From assembly GCF_004343585.1 (NCBI RefSeq), contig NZ_SLYW01000003.1, forward strand, positions 847,857-911,856: a stretch of 64,000 nucleotides of DNA, read 5' to 3'. The DNA comes from Neorhizobium sp. JUb45 (GTDB lineage: Bacteria; Pseudomonadota; Alphaproteobacteria; Rhizobiales; Rhizobiaceae). A program made the translations under genes and the position numbers. The notes under the pieces were generated by a model, which was not told where the DNA came from, searched no databases, and saw only the letters and a list, made by a program, of their open reading frames with translations. Every line of letters begins with the position of its first letter. The stretch's first letter is position 1. Shown piece after piece: positions 1-8,558 of this stretch.

Positions 1-1509
1 GAATTCGTGCCGTCCATAACCCAGCAGTTCCGATTTCGACTTCTTGCCCGACGCAACGTCGAGGATGACCTCAAAAATCTCGCGGCCCTTGTCTTCGAGG
101 CTCACACCATCGATGACGTCGCCGCAATTGATGTCCATGTCCTCGGTCATGCGGGCGTAAAGCTCGTTATTGGTGGCGAGCTTGATTGACGGCACCGGCT
201 TGCCGCCATAAGCGGAGCCACGGCCTGTGGTGAAACAGAGAATGTTGGCGCCGCCTGCCACCTGCCCTGTCGCCGCCACCGGGTCGTAGCCGGGTGTGTC
301 CATATAGACAAATCCCTTGCGGTCGATGCGCTCGGCGTAGCGATAGACGCCTCTGAGCGTGGAATTGCCGCCCTTGGCGACGGCGCCGAGTGATTTCTCC
401 AGAATGGTGGTGAGTCCACCCGCCTTGTTGCCGGGGGAGGGGTTGTTGTTCATCTCGCCGCCATTGCGGGTCGTGTATTCGTCCCACCAGGCGATCAGGT
501 CAACGATCTTCTGGCCGACCTCGACGCTTTCGGCGCGGCGGGTCAGCAGGTGTTCGGCGCCATAGATTTCCGGTGTTTCGGAAAGGATCGCCGTGCCGCC
601 CTGCCGCACCAGCATGTCGGCAGCGACACCGAGCGCGGGATTGGCGGTCAGGCCGGAATAACCGTCGGAGCCGCCGCATTGCAGCGCCAACGACAGTTCG
701 GAGGCCGAGATCGGCTCGCGCTTCGAGCGGGCGACGAAAGGCAGCATTTCCTTGATCCGCGCAACCCCTGCCTCGACCGCCTTGCGGGTGCCGCCGGTTT
801 CCTGAATGGTCAGAGACTGAAAGTGCTCGCCCTCGGCAATCCCGTAGGTTTCCTTCATGCGCGGGATCTGAAACACTTCGCAGCCGAGGCCGACCAAGAG
901 CGCTGCCGCAAAATTCGGATGGCTGGCGTAACCCCATTGCGTGCGCGACAGCACGTCGAACGCCTCGCCCTTGCCGGCCATGCCGCAGCCCTGGCTATGC
1001 GGCAGTGCCACGATGCCGTCGATATCCGGGTAATCGTTCAGAATGCCGGAGCGGTTGATCTCTTCGGCGATGTAATCCACCGCCGTGGCCGAACAGTTCA
1101 CGGAAGACAGAATGCCGATAAAATTGCGCGTGCCGGCGCGGCCGTCGGCGCGGCGGAAACCGTTGAAGAATGCCGGTGCTTCGCCGGGCAGCAACGTCTC
1201 CTTTGGTTTGGCTTCGGCGGCGAAAGCATAATCGCGCTCGAAATCCTCGCCCATGGTGACGTTCTTTTCGTGCACCCATGCGCCGGGCATGATGTCCGTC
1301 GAGGCAAAGCCGATGATCTGACCGAATTTGCGGATCGGCTCACCCTTGGCGATCGGGCGCGTTGCCACCTTGTGGCTGCGCGGCACACGAGCGATAGCCA
1401 CGACATCGCCTTCGATCGGCGTCCCGGTGGGCAGGTCGGCGGTCGCTACCACCACATTGTCCTGCGGGTTGAGGCGCAGCGTCTTTTTCGTGGTCATGTT
1501 CACAGTCAT
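1..1509 (-). CDS. uxaA: Altronate dehydratase UxaA (3' end outside the window)
   Basis: Translating the minus strand from the ATG at 1509 gives an open frame of 503 codons that runs off the left edge without a stop. UxaA dehydrates D-altronate to 2-keto-3-deoxygluconate in the cytoplasmic galacturonate pathway. The N-terminal part is the SAF-like domain (TPIEGDVVAIARVPRSHKVA) and the rest is the UxaA/GarD core, with GILSSVNCSATA, ALPHSQGCGM and a GGSDGYSGLTANP stretch. The last visible residues (ELLGYGRHEF) match the usual C-terminal region, so only about ten residues should be missing. The start lies one base after the stop of the alcohol dehydrogenase gene, so it is the third gene of the uxaB operon. 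Confidence 0.93.
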   Translation of the reverse strand, partial: MTVNMTTKKTLRLNPQDNVVVATADLPTGTPIEGDVVAIARVPRSHKVATRPIAKGEPIRKFGQIIGFASTDIMPGAWVHEKNVTMGEDFERDYAFAAEAKPKETLLPGEAPAFFNGFRRADGRAGTRNFIGILSSVNCSATAVDYIAEEINRSGILNDYPDIDGIVALPHSQGCGMAGKGEAFDVLSRTQWGYASHPNFAAALLVGLGCEVFQIPRMKETYGIAEGEHFQSLTIQETGGTRKAVEAGVARIKEMLPFVARSKREPISASELSLALQCGGSDGYSGLTANPALGVAADMLVRQGGTAILSETPEIYGAEHLLTRRAESVEVGQKIVDLIAWWDEYTTRNGGEMNNNPSPGNKAGGLTTILEKSLGAVAKGGNSTLRGVYRYAERIDRKGFVYMDTPGYDPVAATGQVAGGANILCFTTGRGSAYGGKPVPSIKLATNNELYARMTEDMDINCGDVIDGVSLEDKGREIFEVILDVASGKKSKSELLGYGRHEF

Positions 1510-1510
1510 G

Positions 1511-2521
1511 TCAAACCTCCAGAATCGCCTTGATCACGCCGGCTTCCGGCTTCGACCATTCGGCGAGAAGCGTGGCGCCATCCTCAAGGCGTCCGCGATG
1601 GGTATTGAGTGCGCGGGTCGGCACCTTGCCGGCCTCGATCTGCCGCACCACTTCGGCGAAATCGTCCGGCTGGGCGTTGCGGCTGGCAATCAGGGTTGCC
1701 TCGCGCTTGTGGAATTCCGGATCGGAAAAGGTGATGTCCTGACGCACGACGGACAGAAGAACGTAACGAGCGCCATGGGCGAGAAAACCGAAGCCGCGCT
1801 GCATCGGCACGGCATTGCCGGTGGCGTCGATCACCACGTCATACCATTCGCCGCCGGTCTGGCGTTCGGCCTCTGCTTCGGCGTTTTCGTCGGCGAAGAT
1901 TGTTTCATCCGCCCCGAGCTGGTCAACGGCGAATTTCAGCCTGTCCTCGCGCGTATCCATCACCGTCACATGCGCGCCGCGTGCCTTGGCAAAGATGATG
2001 GCCGACATACCGATTGGGCCGGAACCGGTCACCAGCACGCGATCTTCCGAGGTGATCATGCCGCGTTTGACGCCATGGGCGCCGATCGCCAGAAACTCGA
2101 TCATCGCCGCGTCTTCGAGCGGAATATTGCCTGTAGGGATGACATTCTGCTCGGGCACGCAGAGATATTCCGCCATGCCGCCATCCTTGTGCACGCCCAG
2201 AACCTGAATGTTGCAGCAGGCATTGGACAGGCCCTTGCGGCAGGCCTTGCAGGTACCGCAGGAAAGATAGGGCACGATATAGACCGGATCGCCGGCCTTC
2301 AGTCTGCTATTCGCCGGCGCCTCCTCAACCGTTCCCGACAGTTCATGGCCCATGACCCGAGGATATTCGAGAAAAGGATGTTTGCCGGCAAAGATGTGAA
2401 AGTCGGTGCCGCAAATGCCGACATGGCGAATGCGGACCTTGATCTCGTTGTCGCCACGCACCGGTTGCGGGCGCGAGACGATCGAGAGGCGGCCGGGTTC
2501 ATCGCAGACGAGTGCCTTCAT
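1511..2521 (-). CDS. Zinc-dependent alcohol dehydrogenase family protein (sugar acid/polyol dehydrogenase)
   Basis: A 336-residue medium-chain dehydrogenase. The catalytic zinc site is visible as GICGTDFH with GHE about 20 residues on, and the structural zinc loop keeps its four cysteines (CGTCKACRKGLSNACC). A Rossmann segment VLVTGSGPIGMSAI follows near residue 170. The family oxidises polyols or sugar acids with NAD(P). Its start overlaps the stop of uxaB by 4 bases (ATGA) and its stop is 1 base from uxaA, so it is translationally coupled inside the hexuronate operon. It may feed another C6 acid, such as galactonate or idonate, into tagaturonate or altronate. The exact substrate cannot be read from the sequence. 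Confidence 0.85.
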   Translation of the reverse strand: MKALVCDEPGRLSIVSRPQPVRGDNEIKVRIRHVGICGTDFHIFAGKHPFLEYPRVMGHELSGTVEEAPANSRLKAGDPVYIVPYLSCGTCKACRKGLSNACCNIQVLGVHKDGGMAEYLCVPEQNVIPTGNIPLEDAAMIEFLAIGAHGVKRGMITSEDRVLVTGSGPIGMSAIIFAKARGAHVTVMDTREDRLKFAVDQLGADETIFADENAEAEAERQTGGEWYDVVIDATGNAVPMQRGFGFLAHGARYVLLSVVRQDITFSDPEFHKREATLIASRNAQPDDFAEVVRQIEAGKVPTRALNTHRGRLEDGATLLAEWSKPEAGVIKAILEV

Positions 2522-3636
2522 GCGGTTTTCCTGTCGGTGGTATGGACGATGGCTTCGAGTGTCGGGGCAGGCGTGCCGGCCCAGTCGAGAAAGGCTTTTA
2601 TCCGTCGCTCGATCTTCAGTTCATGATTGCCGGCAATGTCGGCGATGCGGTGTTCGAGATAGGGGTTGAGGAAGCGCCCCATCGTCGTTTCGACATAGGC
2701 CTTGGCTTCCTCGCCCATGCCGCGCGCCGCAAAGCCGGGAACGACCTCGTCGCGATAGACCGCATCCAGCCGCGCACGCACGGCAGGGTCGGCGAGGATT
2801 GCCTTCACCGTCTCGCCCTTCGGACGACCTTCCTTCAACCAGATGTCGGCGAGCGTGGTGTGGCCAAGGTTGAGAATGTGCAGTTTCAGGCGTTCGAAGG
2901 GCTCGAGCTTGTCGGTCAGCACGATCGACGGATGCGTGCAGGGCAGGTTGAGGCCGGGGCTGCGTTCGATCGCCCACAATGCGTATGGTTCTGCGACGGC
3001 GCCGACCGGTTCGATCGGCTCGGAGACGATGCGGTCCACCAGCGTATTCGCGAAAACCACCTTCTCTTCCAGCCATGCGAGGAACGCGGCATCCGCGCCG
3101 CTCTTTTGCACGAGATCGCGGATGATGCCCTTCAGCACGGGGCCATTGCCGTTGATCAGTTCGCAAGGGAGAATGATGATCGGCTTTGCTGTTCTGCCGA
3201 AGCGCGCGTGCAGAAGCTGGGCGAGTTTGCCGGGGAATGATGGGCGCGGTGACAGGACGTCCAGTTCGGTGCCTGTTGCCTCCGCCGATATGTCGTAACC
3301 GGAATCGCCGGTATTGGAGAGGATGAATTCCGCCTGTTCGCAGAACAGATTGACGACCTCAGCCCAATTGCCGGCAACGGACAGGCCGCGTTCGACGCTT
3401 TTGACCGCAACGGTGCGTTCGACAGCGTGTCCGTCTTCCAGCCCGCGAATGATGACCGGAAAACCGGCAGGGTCCGTGAAAGCGGCCAGCCGCCCGGCGC
3501 GCTCGGCAGAGCCCGATGTCTGCACGATAACCACCGGCAGAACATGCTGTCCTGCCTGTTTTGCCTCATGCAGGAAAAAATCCGCATGCGCCTGGAGAAA
3601 ACGGCTGGTGCCGAATTGTAAAATGATGCCCGTCAT
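2518..3636 (-). CDS. uxaB: Tagaturonate reductase (altronate oxidoreductase) UxaB
   Basis: A 372-residue mannitol-dehydrogenase-family protein that reduces D-tagaturonate to D-altronate with NADH. The N-terminal nucleotide-binding start ILQFGTSRFLQAHADFF is typical, and the middle contains a LPCELINGNG motif and a central NTLVDRIVSEP stretch. The start at 3636 was chosen because a GGCGGAG ribosome site precedes it and homology begins there; an upstream in-frame ATG at 3837 would add about 67 residues of unrelated sequence. First gene of the minus-strand uxaB-adh-uxaA operon, divergent from a GntR regulator. Confidence 0.92.
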   Translation of the reverse strand: MTGIILQFGTSRFLQAHADFFLHEAKQAGQHVLPVVIVQTSGSAERAGRLAAFTDPAGFPVIIRGLEDGHAVERTVAVKSVERGLSVAGNWAEVVNLFCEQAEFILSNTGDSGYDISAEATGTELDVLSPRPSFPGKLAQLLHARFGRTAKPIIILPCELINGNGPVLKGIIRDLVQKSGADAAFLAWLEEKVVFANTLVDRIVSEPIEPVGAVAEPYALWAIERSPGLNLPCTHPSIVLTDKLEPFERLKLHILNLGHTTLADIWLKEGRPKGETVKAILADPAVRARLDAVYRDEVVPGFAARGMGEEAKAYVETTMGRFLNPYLEHRIADIAGNHELKIERRIKAFLDWAGTPAPTLEAIVHTTDRKTA

Positions 3637-3748
3637 GGACGCTCCGCCCTGATTTGGTAATTCTTTGAAATGATGACCAGTCGAGGCGTGACGAGCGCGC
3701 AGCATCGCAATTCGCGTGGCATGTCTTCCTCTCCCGTAACATGCAGTA

Positions 3749-3816
3749 AACTGTTCTTTTGGGATAAAAGACAATCGCCTTGCAGGCAATTTGTTTTTTA
3801 TATAAAAAGAGCAGTT
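3749..3816. promoter_or_regulatory. Candidate operator: inverted repeat between uxaB and gntR
   Basis: AACTGTTCTTTT at 3749-3760 and AAAAGAGCAGTT at 3805-3816 are inverted copies matching at 11 of 12 positions, in an AT-rich divergent intergenic region. The spacing and position between the uxaB operon and the GntR gene suggest a regulator site or a pair of half-sites. The role is inferred. Confidence 0.35.
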
Positions 3817-3866
3817 ATAAAAAACAGCTTCTGCCAAGTGTCATTTCAAGGCGCCCTTTTCCGGTC

Positions 3867-4757
3867 ATGAAAACCAACGCCCTCTTCAAACGCAGCTATA
3901 ATCAGGCCCTCGACATGCTGGCCGCCACACAGGTGGAGGCCGCGCTGCCATCGGAGCCGGCCATGGCTGCGACACTTGGCATCAGTCGGACGACTGTGCG
4001 TGCGGTGCTGGCGGCGCTCGCCATGCGCGGCATCATCACCATAGACGGGCGTGCCAAGCAGCTGTTGCGCCTGCCGAAGCGTAACGACTACATTGCCGAT
4101 GCCGATCTGGAGCCGCTGGCCGACATGGTGGAGCGCAAGTTCATGGCATGGCTGGTCGGGCCCGATTGCAGCCCCGGCCATACGATCAATGGTCTTGATC
4201 TTGCCCGGCAGTTCGGCGTGTCGACATCGGCCATTCGCGATTGCCTCGGAAAATTCAGCCATTTCGGCCTGTTGGAACGACAGAGCAACGGCCGCTGGCG
4301 CACGCTTGGCCTGACCGTCGATTTCGTCGCGGAACTGTTCGATATGCGCGAATTGATCGAGTTCCGGGCTGTCGATCGATTTGTGGCGCTGCCGAAGGAT
4401 GATCCGCTCTGGGGCGATTTGTCTCTGCTCGCGGATGAACATCACGCCCTGCTCGACGATTTCGAGCGCCGCAATCGCGAGTTTTCCGATCTCGATCACC
4501 GGTTTCACAAGCTGGTCGACAGCGTCGTTCCCAACCGGTTTCTCGGCAATATCCAGGGCGTGATGTCGGTGATTTTTCACTATCACTACCAGTGGAACAA
4601 AAAGGACGAGAGCGCCCGCAATCATCGGGCTCTGGGGGAGCATCTGGCCTATATCGAGGGATTGCGGAGTGGGGACCTTTCCCAGGCGCGCGAAAGCTGC
4701 CGCCTGCATCTGCACACGGCCCGTTCAACTATGCTGGCTTCCATCAATCCCGGCTGA
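3867..4757 (+). CDS. GntR-family transcriptional regulator
   Basis: A 296-residue protein with an N-terminal winged helix (LPSEPAMAATLGISRTTVRA, about residues 30-50) and a C-terminal all-helical FCD-type ligand domain (MRELIEFRAVDRF, FHKLVDSVVPNRF, RALGEHLAYIEGL). A second helix-turn-helix-like stretch (LARQFGVSTSAIRDCL) lies near residues 110-125, which is unusual: the protein seems to hold two winged-helix-like segments before the FCD domain. The start at 3867 was preferred over an upstream ATG at 3780 because the family-like sequence begins there. It is divergent from uxaB and is the likely repressor of the uronate operon. Confidence 0.85.
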   Translation: MKTNALFKRSYNQALDMLAATQVEAALPSEPAMAATLGISRTTVRAVLAALAMRGIITIDGRAKQLLRLPKRNDYIADADLEPLADMVERKFMAWLVGPDCSPGHTINGLDLARQFGVSTSAIRDCLGKFSHFGLLERQSNGRWRTLGLTVDFVAELFDMRELIEFRAVDRFVALPKDDPLWGDLSLLADEHHALLDDFERRNREFSDLDHRFHKLVDSVVPNRFLGNIQGVMSVIFHYHYQWNKKDESARNHRALGEHLAYIEGLRSGDLSQARESCRLHLHTARSTMLASINPG

Positions 4758-4782
4758 TGGTATGGAAATCCTCAGTATACAA

Positions 4783-4812
4783 CTTGACTGTAATGATATT
4801 ACATAACATACA
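4783..4812 (+). promoter_or_regulatory. Candidate promoter upstream of the B12 riboswitch
   Basis: CTTGACTG at 4783-4790 fits an alphaproteobacterial -35 element. After a 17-base spacer, CATACA at 4807-4812 is a fair -10. It lies about 50 bases before the riboswitch core in an AT-rich stretch. Confidence 0.35.
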
Positions 4813-4854
4813 CTATTGGCATTGACGGCGGGCGCATCTGCCAGCTAAGTCAGC

Positions 4855-5062
4855 GTCGACGGTTTCCAACGCCAAAAGCAATGGGATTAATAGGGAACAC
4901 GGTGCGGACCTTGACCGGACCAATGCCGTGGCTGCCCCCGCAACTGTAAGCGGATCACCGTCCATCCTCGAGATGCCCGAAGGGTATCTGGCCACTGTGT
5001 CGTGATCGGCATGGGAAGGCAGGTGGACGTCATGTTCGTGAGCCAGGAGACCTGCCGTCAGG
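4855..5062 (+). ncRNA. Cobalamin (adenosylcobalamin) riboswitch
   Basis: All hallmark segments are present in order: ATTAATAGGGAA (4886-4897), GCTGCCCCCGCAACTG followed by TAAGCGG (4931-4953), GCCACTG (4991-4997), TGGGAAGGC (5012-5020) and the B12 box AGCCAGGAGACCTGCC (5041-5056). The class binds cobalamin in the nascent mRNA and usually lowers expression of downstream transport genes when B12 is plentiful. It precedes the FecB/BtuF-like gene by about 175 bases, so the importer and the pseudoazurin gene behind it should be B12-repressed. Confidence 0.96.
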
Positions 5063-5108
5063 ACAGAGCTATCGTTACGGGCGGGGATGCCCGGAAGAGG
5101 ACCACGTT

Positions 5109-5192
5109 ATGATGCTTCCGAGCGCTTATGCGCACTCCATGGTCTTTATCCCTCATCCGTCGATGTCGGCTGTCTGCCGGCAGGTGCTGTGA
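5109..5192 (+). CDS. Possible 27-residue leader ORF between riboswitch and transporter
   Basis: ATGATG at 5109 begins a 27-codon frame that ends at TGA 5190-5192. An AGAGGA ribosome-site-like sequence lies 7 bases upstream. I do not recognise the peptide, and chance is possible. Its place between the B12 box and the first transporter gene could make it a leader peptide or a translated part of the riboswitch expression platform. Confidence 0.25.
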   Translation: MMLPSAYAHSMVFIPHPSMSAVCRQVL

Positions 5193-5237
5193 CACGCCTT
5201 GCCGCTTCCCATCGATCACACCCTTCAAGGAGAGACC

Positions 5238-6266
5238 ATGTTTCATTTTACGCGCCGGGCGTTGAGCGCTGGCCTTTTGGCTGCCGCTTCATTGTCATTG
5301 GCCACCACCGTGTCTGCTGCCGAAACGCAATATCCATTGACGATCAAGAATTGCGGCCTTGAGCTGACATTCAAGCAGGCGCCCTCGAAAACCGTTTCGG
5401 TTGGCCAGAGTGTCACGGAAGTTCTTTATCTGCTCGGTCTCTCCGACAAGGTGGTCGGTACTGCGCTCTGGGTCAGCCCGGTGCTGAAGGGTTTTGAAGA
5501 GGTCAATGCCAAGGTCGAGCGCCTTGCCGATAATGATCCGAGCTTTGAAGCAGTGATCGGCAAGAAACCTGATCTAGTTACCACCCAGTTCCAGTGGCAG
5601 ATCGGCCCGGAAGGTGTGGTTGGTACCCCGGCACAGTTCGCCGAACTCGGCGTGCCGGTTTACACATCGCCGGCCGATTGTGTTGGCAAGGACAATTCCG
5701 GTGGTGGCGATGGCGTGCGCACCGGCGTCTTTTCGATGGAGCTGATCTATCAGGAAATCCGCGATCTGGCGGTCATCTACAATGTTCAGGATCGTGGTGA
5801 GGAAGTTGTAGCCGACCTGAAAAAACGTGAGGACGCCGCGCGCAAAAAGATCGCGTCGGCGGATGGCAAGCTTTCGGCTGTCTTCTGGTTCTCCAGCGCC
5901 GAACTCGATATCGATCCTTACGTTGCCGGCCGTCATGGCGCGCCGGGCTACATCATGTCGGCGCTCGGCATCAAGAATGTCATCGAAAGCGATGAGGAAT
6001 GGCCAACCGTCGGCTGGGAAACCATCGCCAAGGCCAACCCGACCATCATCGTTGCCGGCAAGATGGATCGCCGTCGTTTCCCGGCCGATGATGTTGCCGT
6101 CAAGCACGCGTTCCTGAGGGAAGACCCGGTTGCCAGCCTGATGCCGGCCTTCAAGCAAGGCCATGTGGTTGAAATGGATGCGCAGGCCATGAACCCGACC
6201 ATTCGCACGATCGAAGGTCTGGAAGTGCTGGCTGATGCGGTCGCCTCTGCCGGTCTGGCCAAATAA
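5238..6266 (+). CDS. Periplasmic substrate-binding protein of a FecB/BtuF-type ABC importer
   Basis: A 342-residue protein with a Sec signal peptide ending near VSAAETQ (about residue 29) and a type III binding-protein fold: TVSVGQSVTEVLYLLGLSDK at the start of the first lobe, then KPDLVTTQ, then a second lobe with TVGWETIAKANPTIIV. The family binds chelated metals: iron siderophores, haem or cobalamin. The riboswitch directly upstream makes cobalamin, a cobinamide or cobalt the most likely cargo. The start at 5238 was chosen because AAGGAGAG precedes it and the signal peptide begins there; an in-frame ATG at 5199 is less likely. Confidence 0.88.
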   Translation: MFHFTRRALSAGLLAAASLSLATTVSAAETQYPLTIKNCGLELTFKQAPSKTVSVGQSVTEVLYLLGLSDKVVGTALWVSPVLKGFEEVNAKVERLADNDPSFEAVIGKKPDLVTTQFQWQIGPEGVVGTPAQFAELGVPVYTSPADCVGKDNSGGGDGVRTGVFSMELIYQEIRDLAVIYNVQDRGEEVVADLKKREDAARKKIASADGKLSAVFWFSSAELDIDPYVAGRHGAPGYIMSALGIKNVIESDEEWPTVGWETIAKANPTIIVAGKMDRRRFPADDVAVKHAFLREDPVASLMPAFKQGHVVEMDAQAMNPTIRTIEGLEVLADAVASAGLAK

Positions 6267-6277
6267 AGCCGATCGCA

Positions 6278-7306
6278 GTGAAACGCATTCCAGCAAAACT
6301 TGGAGGGACAGGCGCCGCAGTTGCGGCGCTCGTTCTTCTTCTGGTGGCGCTGATTGCCGGTGCGGCGATCGGCGAAACCTCCATTCCCTTCGATGTGGTG
6401 GTGAAAACGGTTGCCAATCGGATGCTCGGTGCGGGTTATCCGCTTGAGCCTCTCGATGAAGGCATCGTCTGGAGCTATCGCCTCAGCCGCGCCGTCGTTG
6501 CCGCCTGTTGCGGCGCGTCGCTGGCGCTGGCCGGTGCGGTGCTGCAGTCGCTTTTGCGCAATCCGTTGGCAGACCCCTACATCCTCGGTATTTCGGCCGG
6601 TGCCTCCACCGGTGCTGTCGCCGTTGCCCTTCTCGGTTTCGGGGCCGGCATGCTGACCATGCCGATGGGCGCGCTTGCGGGCGCTCTCGCCGCCTTCCTG
6701 CTCGTCAGCCTTCTGGCCGTGCGCGCCGGCAGCGGCAGCAATGCCATCATTCTCGCCGGTGTCGCCGGCTCGCAGATGTTCAACGCAATCACCTCCTTCG
6801 TCGTCACCAAGTCGGCGACGGCGGAACAGGCGCGCGGCATCATGTTCTGGCTGCTCGGCAACCTGTCCGGCGTGCGCTGGCCGGATGTCGGTCTGGCGCT
6901 GCCGGTCACCATCATTGGCCTGCTGATCTGCCTCTGGCATGTCCGCGCGCTCGATGCCTTCGCCTTCGGCAATCAGGCCGCCGCCTCGCTCGGCATCCGG
7001 GTGCGCCGGGTGCAGGTCGTGCTGATCTGTACGGCGGCGGCGATGACGGCAGCGATGGTGTCGCTGGTCGGCTCGATCGGCTTTATCGGTCTGGTCATCC
7101 CGCATGCGGCTCGGCTGATCGTCGGCGTCCGGCATGGTCGGCTGTTGCCGGTCACGGCTCTGGTCGGCGCTATTTTCATGATTGTCGCCGACATACTGTC
7201 GCGCACCATCATTTCCGGTCAGGTTCTGCCGATCGGTGTCATCACCGCATTGTTCGGCGCGCCGGCCTTCGCCTTCATCCTCGGGCAGAAGAGGGCGCGG
7301 CCATGA
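6278..7306 (+). CDS. FecCD/BtuC-type ABC permease
   Basis: A 342-residue very hydrophobic protein of the FecCD family, which normally has ten membrane helices and forms a homodimer channel. Typical motifs are RLSRAVVAACCGASLALAG near residue 75, RNPLADPYILGISAGA near 95-110 and GSIGFIGLVIPHAARL near 260-275. It starts with GTG, 11 bases after the binding-protein stop, and overlaps the ATPase start by four bases (ATGA). Likely forms the cobalamin/metal-chelate importer with its two neighbours. Confidence 0.93.
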   Translation: MKRIPAKLGGTGAAVAALVLLLVALIAGAAIGETSIPFDVVVKTVANRMLGAGYPLEPLDEGIVWSYRLSRAVVAACCGASLALAGAVLQSLLRNPLADPYILGISAGASTGAVAVALLGFGAGMLTMPMGALAGALAAFLLVSLLAVRAGSGSNAIILAGVAGSQMFNAITSFVVTKSATAEQARGIMFWLLGNLSGVRWPDVGLALPVTIIGLLICLWHVRALDAFAFGNQAAASLGIRVRRVQVVLICTAAAMTAAMVSLVGSIGFIGLVIPHAARLIVGVRHGRLLPVTALVGAIFMIVADILSRTIISGQVLPIGVITALFGAPAFAFILGQKRARP

Positions 7307-8103
7307 AGCTGTCCGCGCAAAATCTCTGCTGGTCCGCCGGCCGTCTGGAGATCGTCCGCGATGTCTCCTTCGAGGTCGCGTCAGGGGAATTTCTCGGGAT
7401 CATCGGCCCCAATGGTTCTGGAAAAAGCACGTTGCTGTCGATGTTGGCCGGCATTCGCAAACCACTGTCCGGTCAGGTCATGCTGGGTGATATGCCCATG
7501 CGCTCCATCGGCAGCCGGGAGGTCGCCCAAAAGCTAGCCTTTGTCGAACAGCAGGCGGAAACGGCGGAGCGCATCACCGCCCGTCAGGCGGTTGAGCTGG
7601 GGCGCACGCCCTATCTCGGGCCGCTGTCCGGTTGGTCGGTCGAGGATGACACGATCGTCGATGCCGCGCTCGACAATGTCGATATGGCCGACAAGGCCGA
7701 TCGCCAGTGGCATCACCTTTCCGGCGGAGAACGGCAGCGGCTTCATATCGGCCGCGCACTCGCACAGGAACCGCGTGTGCTGCTGCTTGACGAGCCAACC
7801 AACCATCTCGATATCGGCCACCAGATCGATCTGCTCGACCTCGTGCGCCGACAGGATCTGACGGTCGTGGCGGCCCTGCATGACCTCAACCACGCTGCCA
7901 TGTTCTGCGATCGGATCGCGATCATGGACAATGGTCGGCTGACGGCGATCGGCAAGCCGCATGATGTCCTGACAGCCGCCACCATCAGTTCTGTCTTCGG
8001 CGTGGATGCCTCGGTTTCCCCCGATGAAGACGGTATCTGCCATGTGCGGTTTCGCGCCGGCGGCAGAAGACGAATTTCTCCCACGAAGGACGATTTTACA
8101 TGA
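7303..8103 (+). CDS. ABC importer ATP-binding protein (FepC/BtuD type)
   Basis: A 266-residue ATPase. Walker A is GPNGSGKST near residue 34, the signature is LSGGERQRLHIGRAL, and Walker B is VLLLDEPTNHLD followed by an H-loop AALHDLNHA. The NHLD form after Walker B is typical of the siderophore/cobalamin branch. It energises the permease encoded just upstream, with which it overlaps by 4 bases. Its stop overlaps the start of the pseudoazurin gene, so the copper protein is part of the same transcript. Confidence 0.94.
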   Translation: MKLSAQNLCWSAGRLEIVRDVSFEVASGEFLGIIGPNGSGKSTLLSMLAGIRKPLSGQVMLGDMPMRSIGSREVAQKLAFVEQQAETAERITARQAVELGRTPYLGPLSGWSVEDDTIVDAALDNVDMADKADRQWHHLSGGERQRLHIGRALAQEPRVLLLDEPTNHLDIGHQIDLLDLVRRQDLTVVAALHDLNHAAMFCDRIAIMDNGRLTAIGKPHDVLTAATISSVFGVDASVSPDEDGICHVRFRAGGRRRISPTKDDFT

Positions 8104-8552
8104 TGAAAGTTCTCAGACCCATCCTCGCCTCGCTGGCACTGGCGGTTTTCTCCGGCAATGCGATGGCCGAGACTTTCGAAGTCAAGATGCTGAACCGGGG
8201 CGAAAAAGGCCCGATGGTATTCGAGCCGGATTATCTGGAAATCAAGCCCGGTGATCGGGTCGTGTTCGTTCCCACCCACAAGAGCCACAATGCCGCGACG
8301 ATCGATGGCATGATCCCGGAAGGTGCGGAAGGTTTCAAAAGCCGTATCAACGACCAGTTCGAGACCGGTTTCGACAAGCCCGGCTTTTACGGGATCAAAT
8401 GCTCACCGCATCTGGGCATGGGCATGGTCATGCTGATCAAGGTGGGGGAGGCAAAGCTTCCGGAAAGCTACAAGTTGATCTCGCTACCGGCCCGCGCCAA
8501 GCCGCGCATGGATGGATTGTTTTCGCAGGCGGAAAAAACGCCTGCTCAGTGA
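8100..8552 (+). CDS. Pseudoazurin (type I blue copper protein)
   Basis: A 150-residue periplasmic protein with a signal peptide cut after AMA (residue 23). All four type I copper ligands are in place with pseudoazurin spacing: His63 (KSHN), Cys101, His104 and Met109 (CSPHLGMGM). The family carries electrons to enzymes such as nitrite or nitrous oxide reductase. The start codon overlaps the stop of the B12-regulated ATPase gene (ATGATG; the second ATG at 8103 is an alternative). Finding an electron carrier as the last gene of a riboswitch-controlled importer is unusual. No denitrification genes are in the window. Confidence 0.93.
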   Translation: MMKVLRPILASLALAVFSGNAMAETFEVKMLNRGEKGPMVFEPDYLEIKPGDRVVFVPTHKSHNAATIDGMIPEGAEGFKSRINDQFETGFDKPGFYGIKCSPHLGMGMVMLIKVGEAKLPESYKLISLPARAKPRMDGLFSQAEKTPAQ

Positions 8553-8558
8553 AATGCA

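Noticed and set aside
5948..7135. A 395-codon minus-strand frame over the permease gene
   Set aside because: Rich in Asp, Arg and Gln and with no domain: shadow of the FecCD permease.
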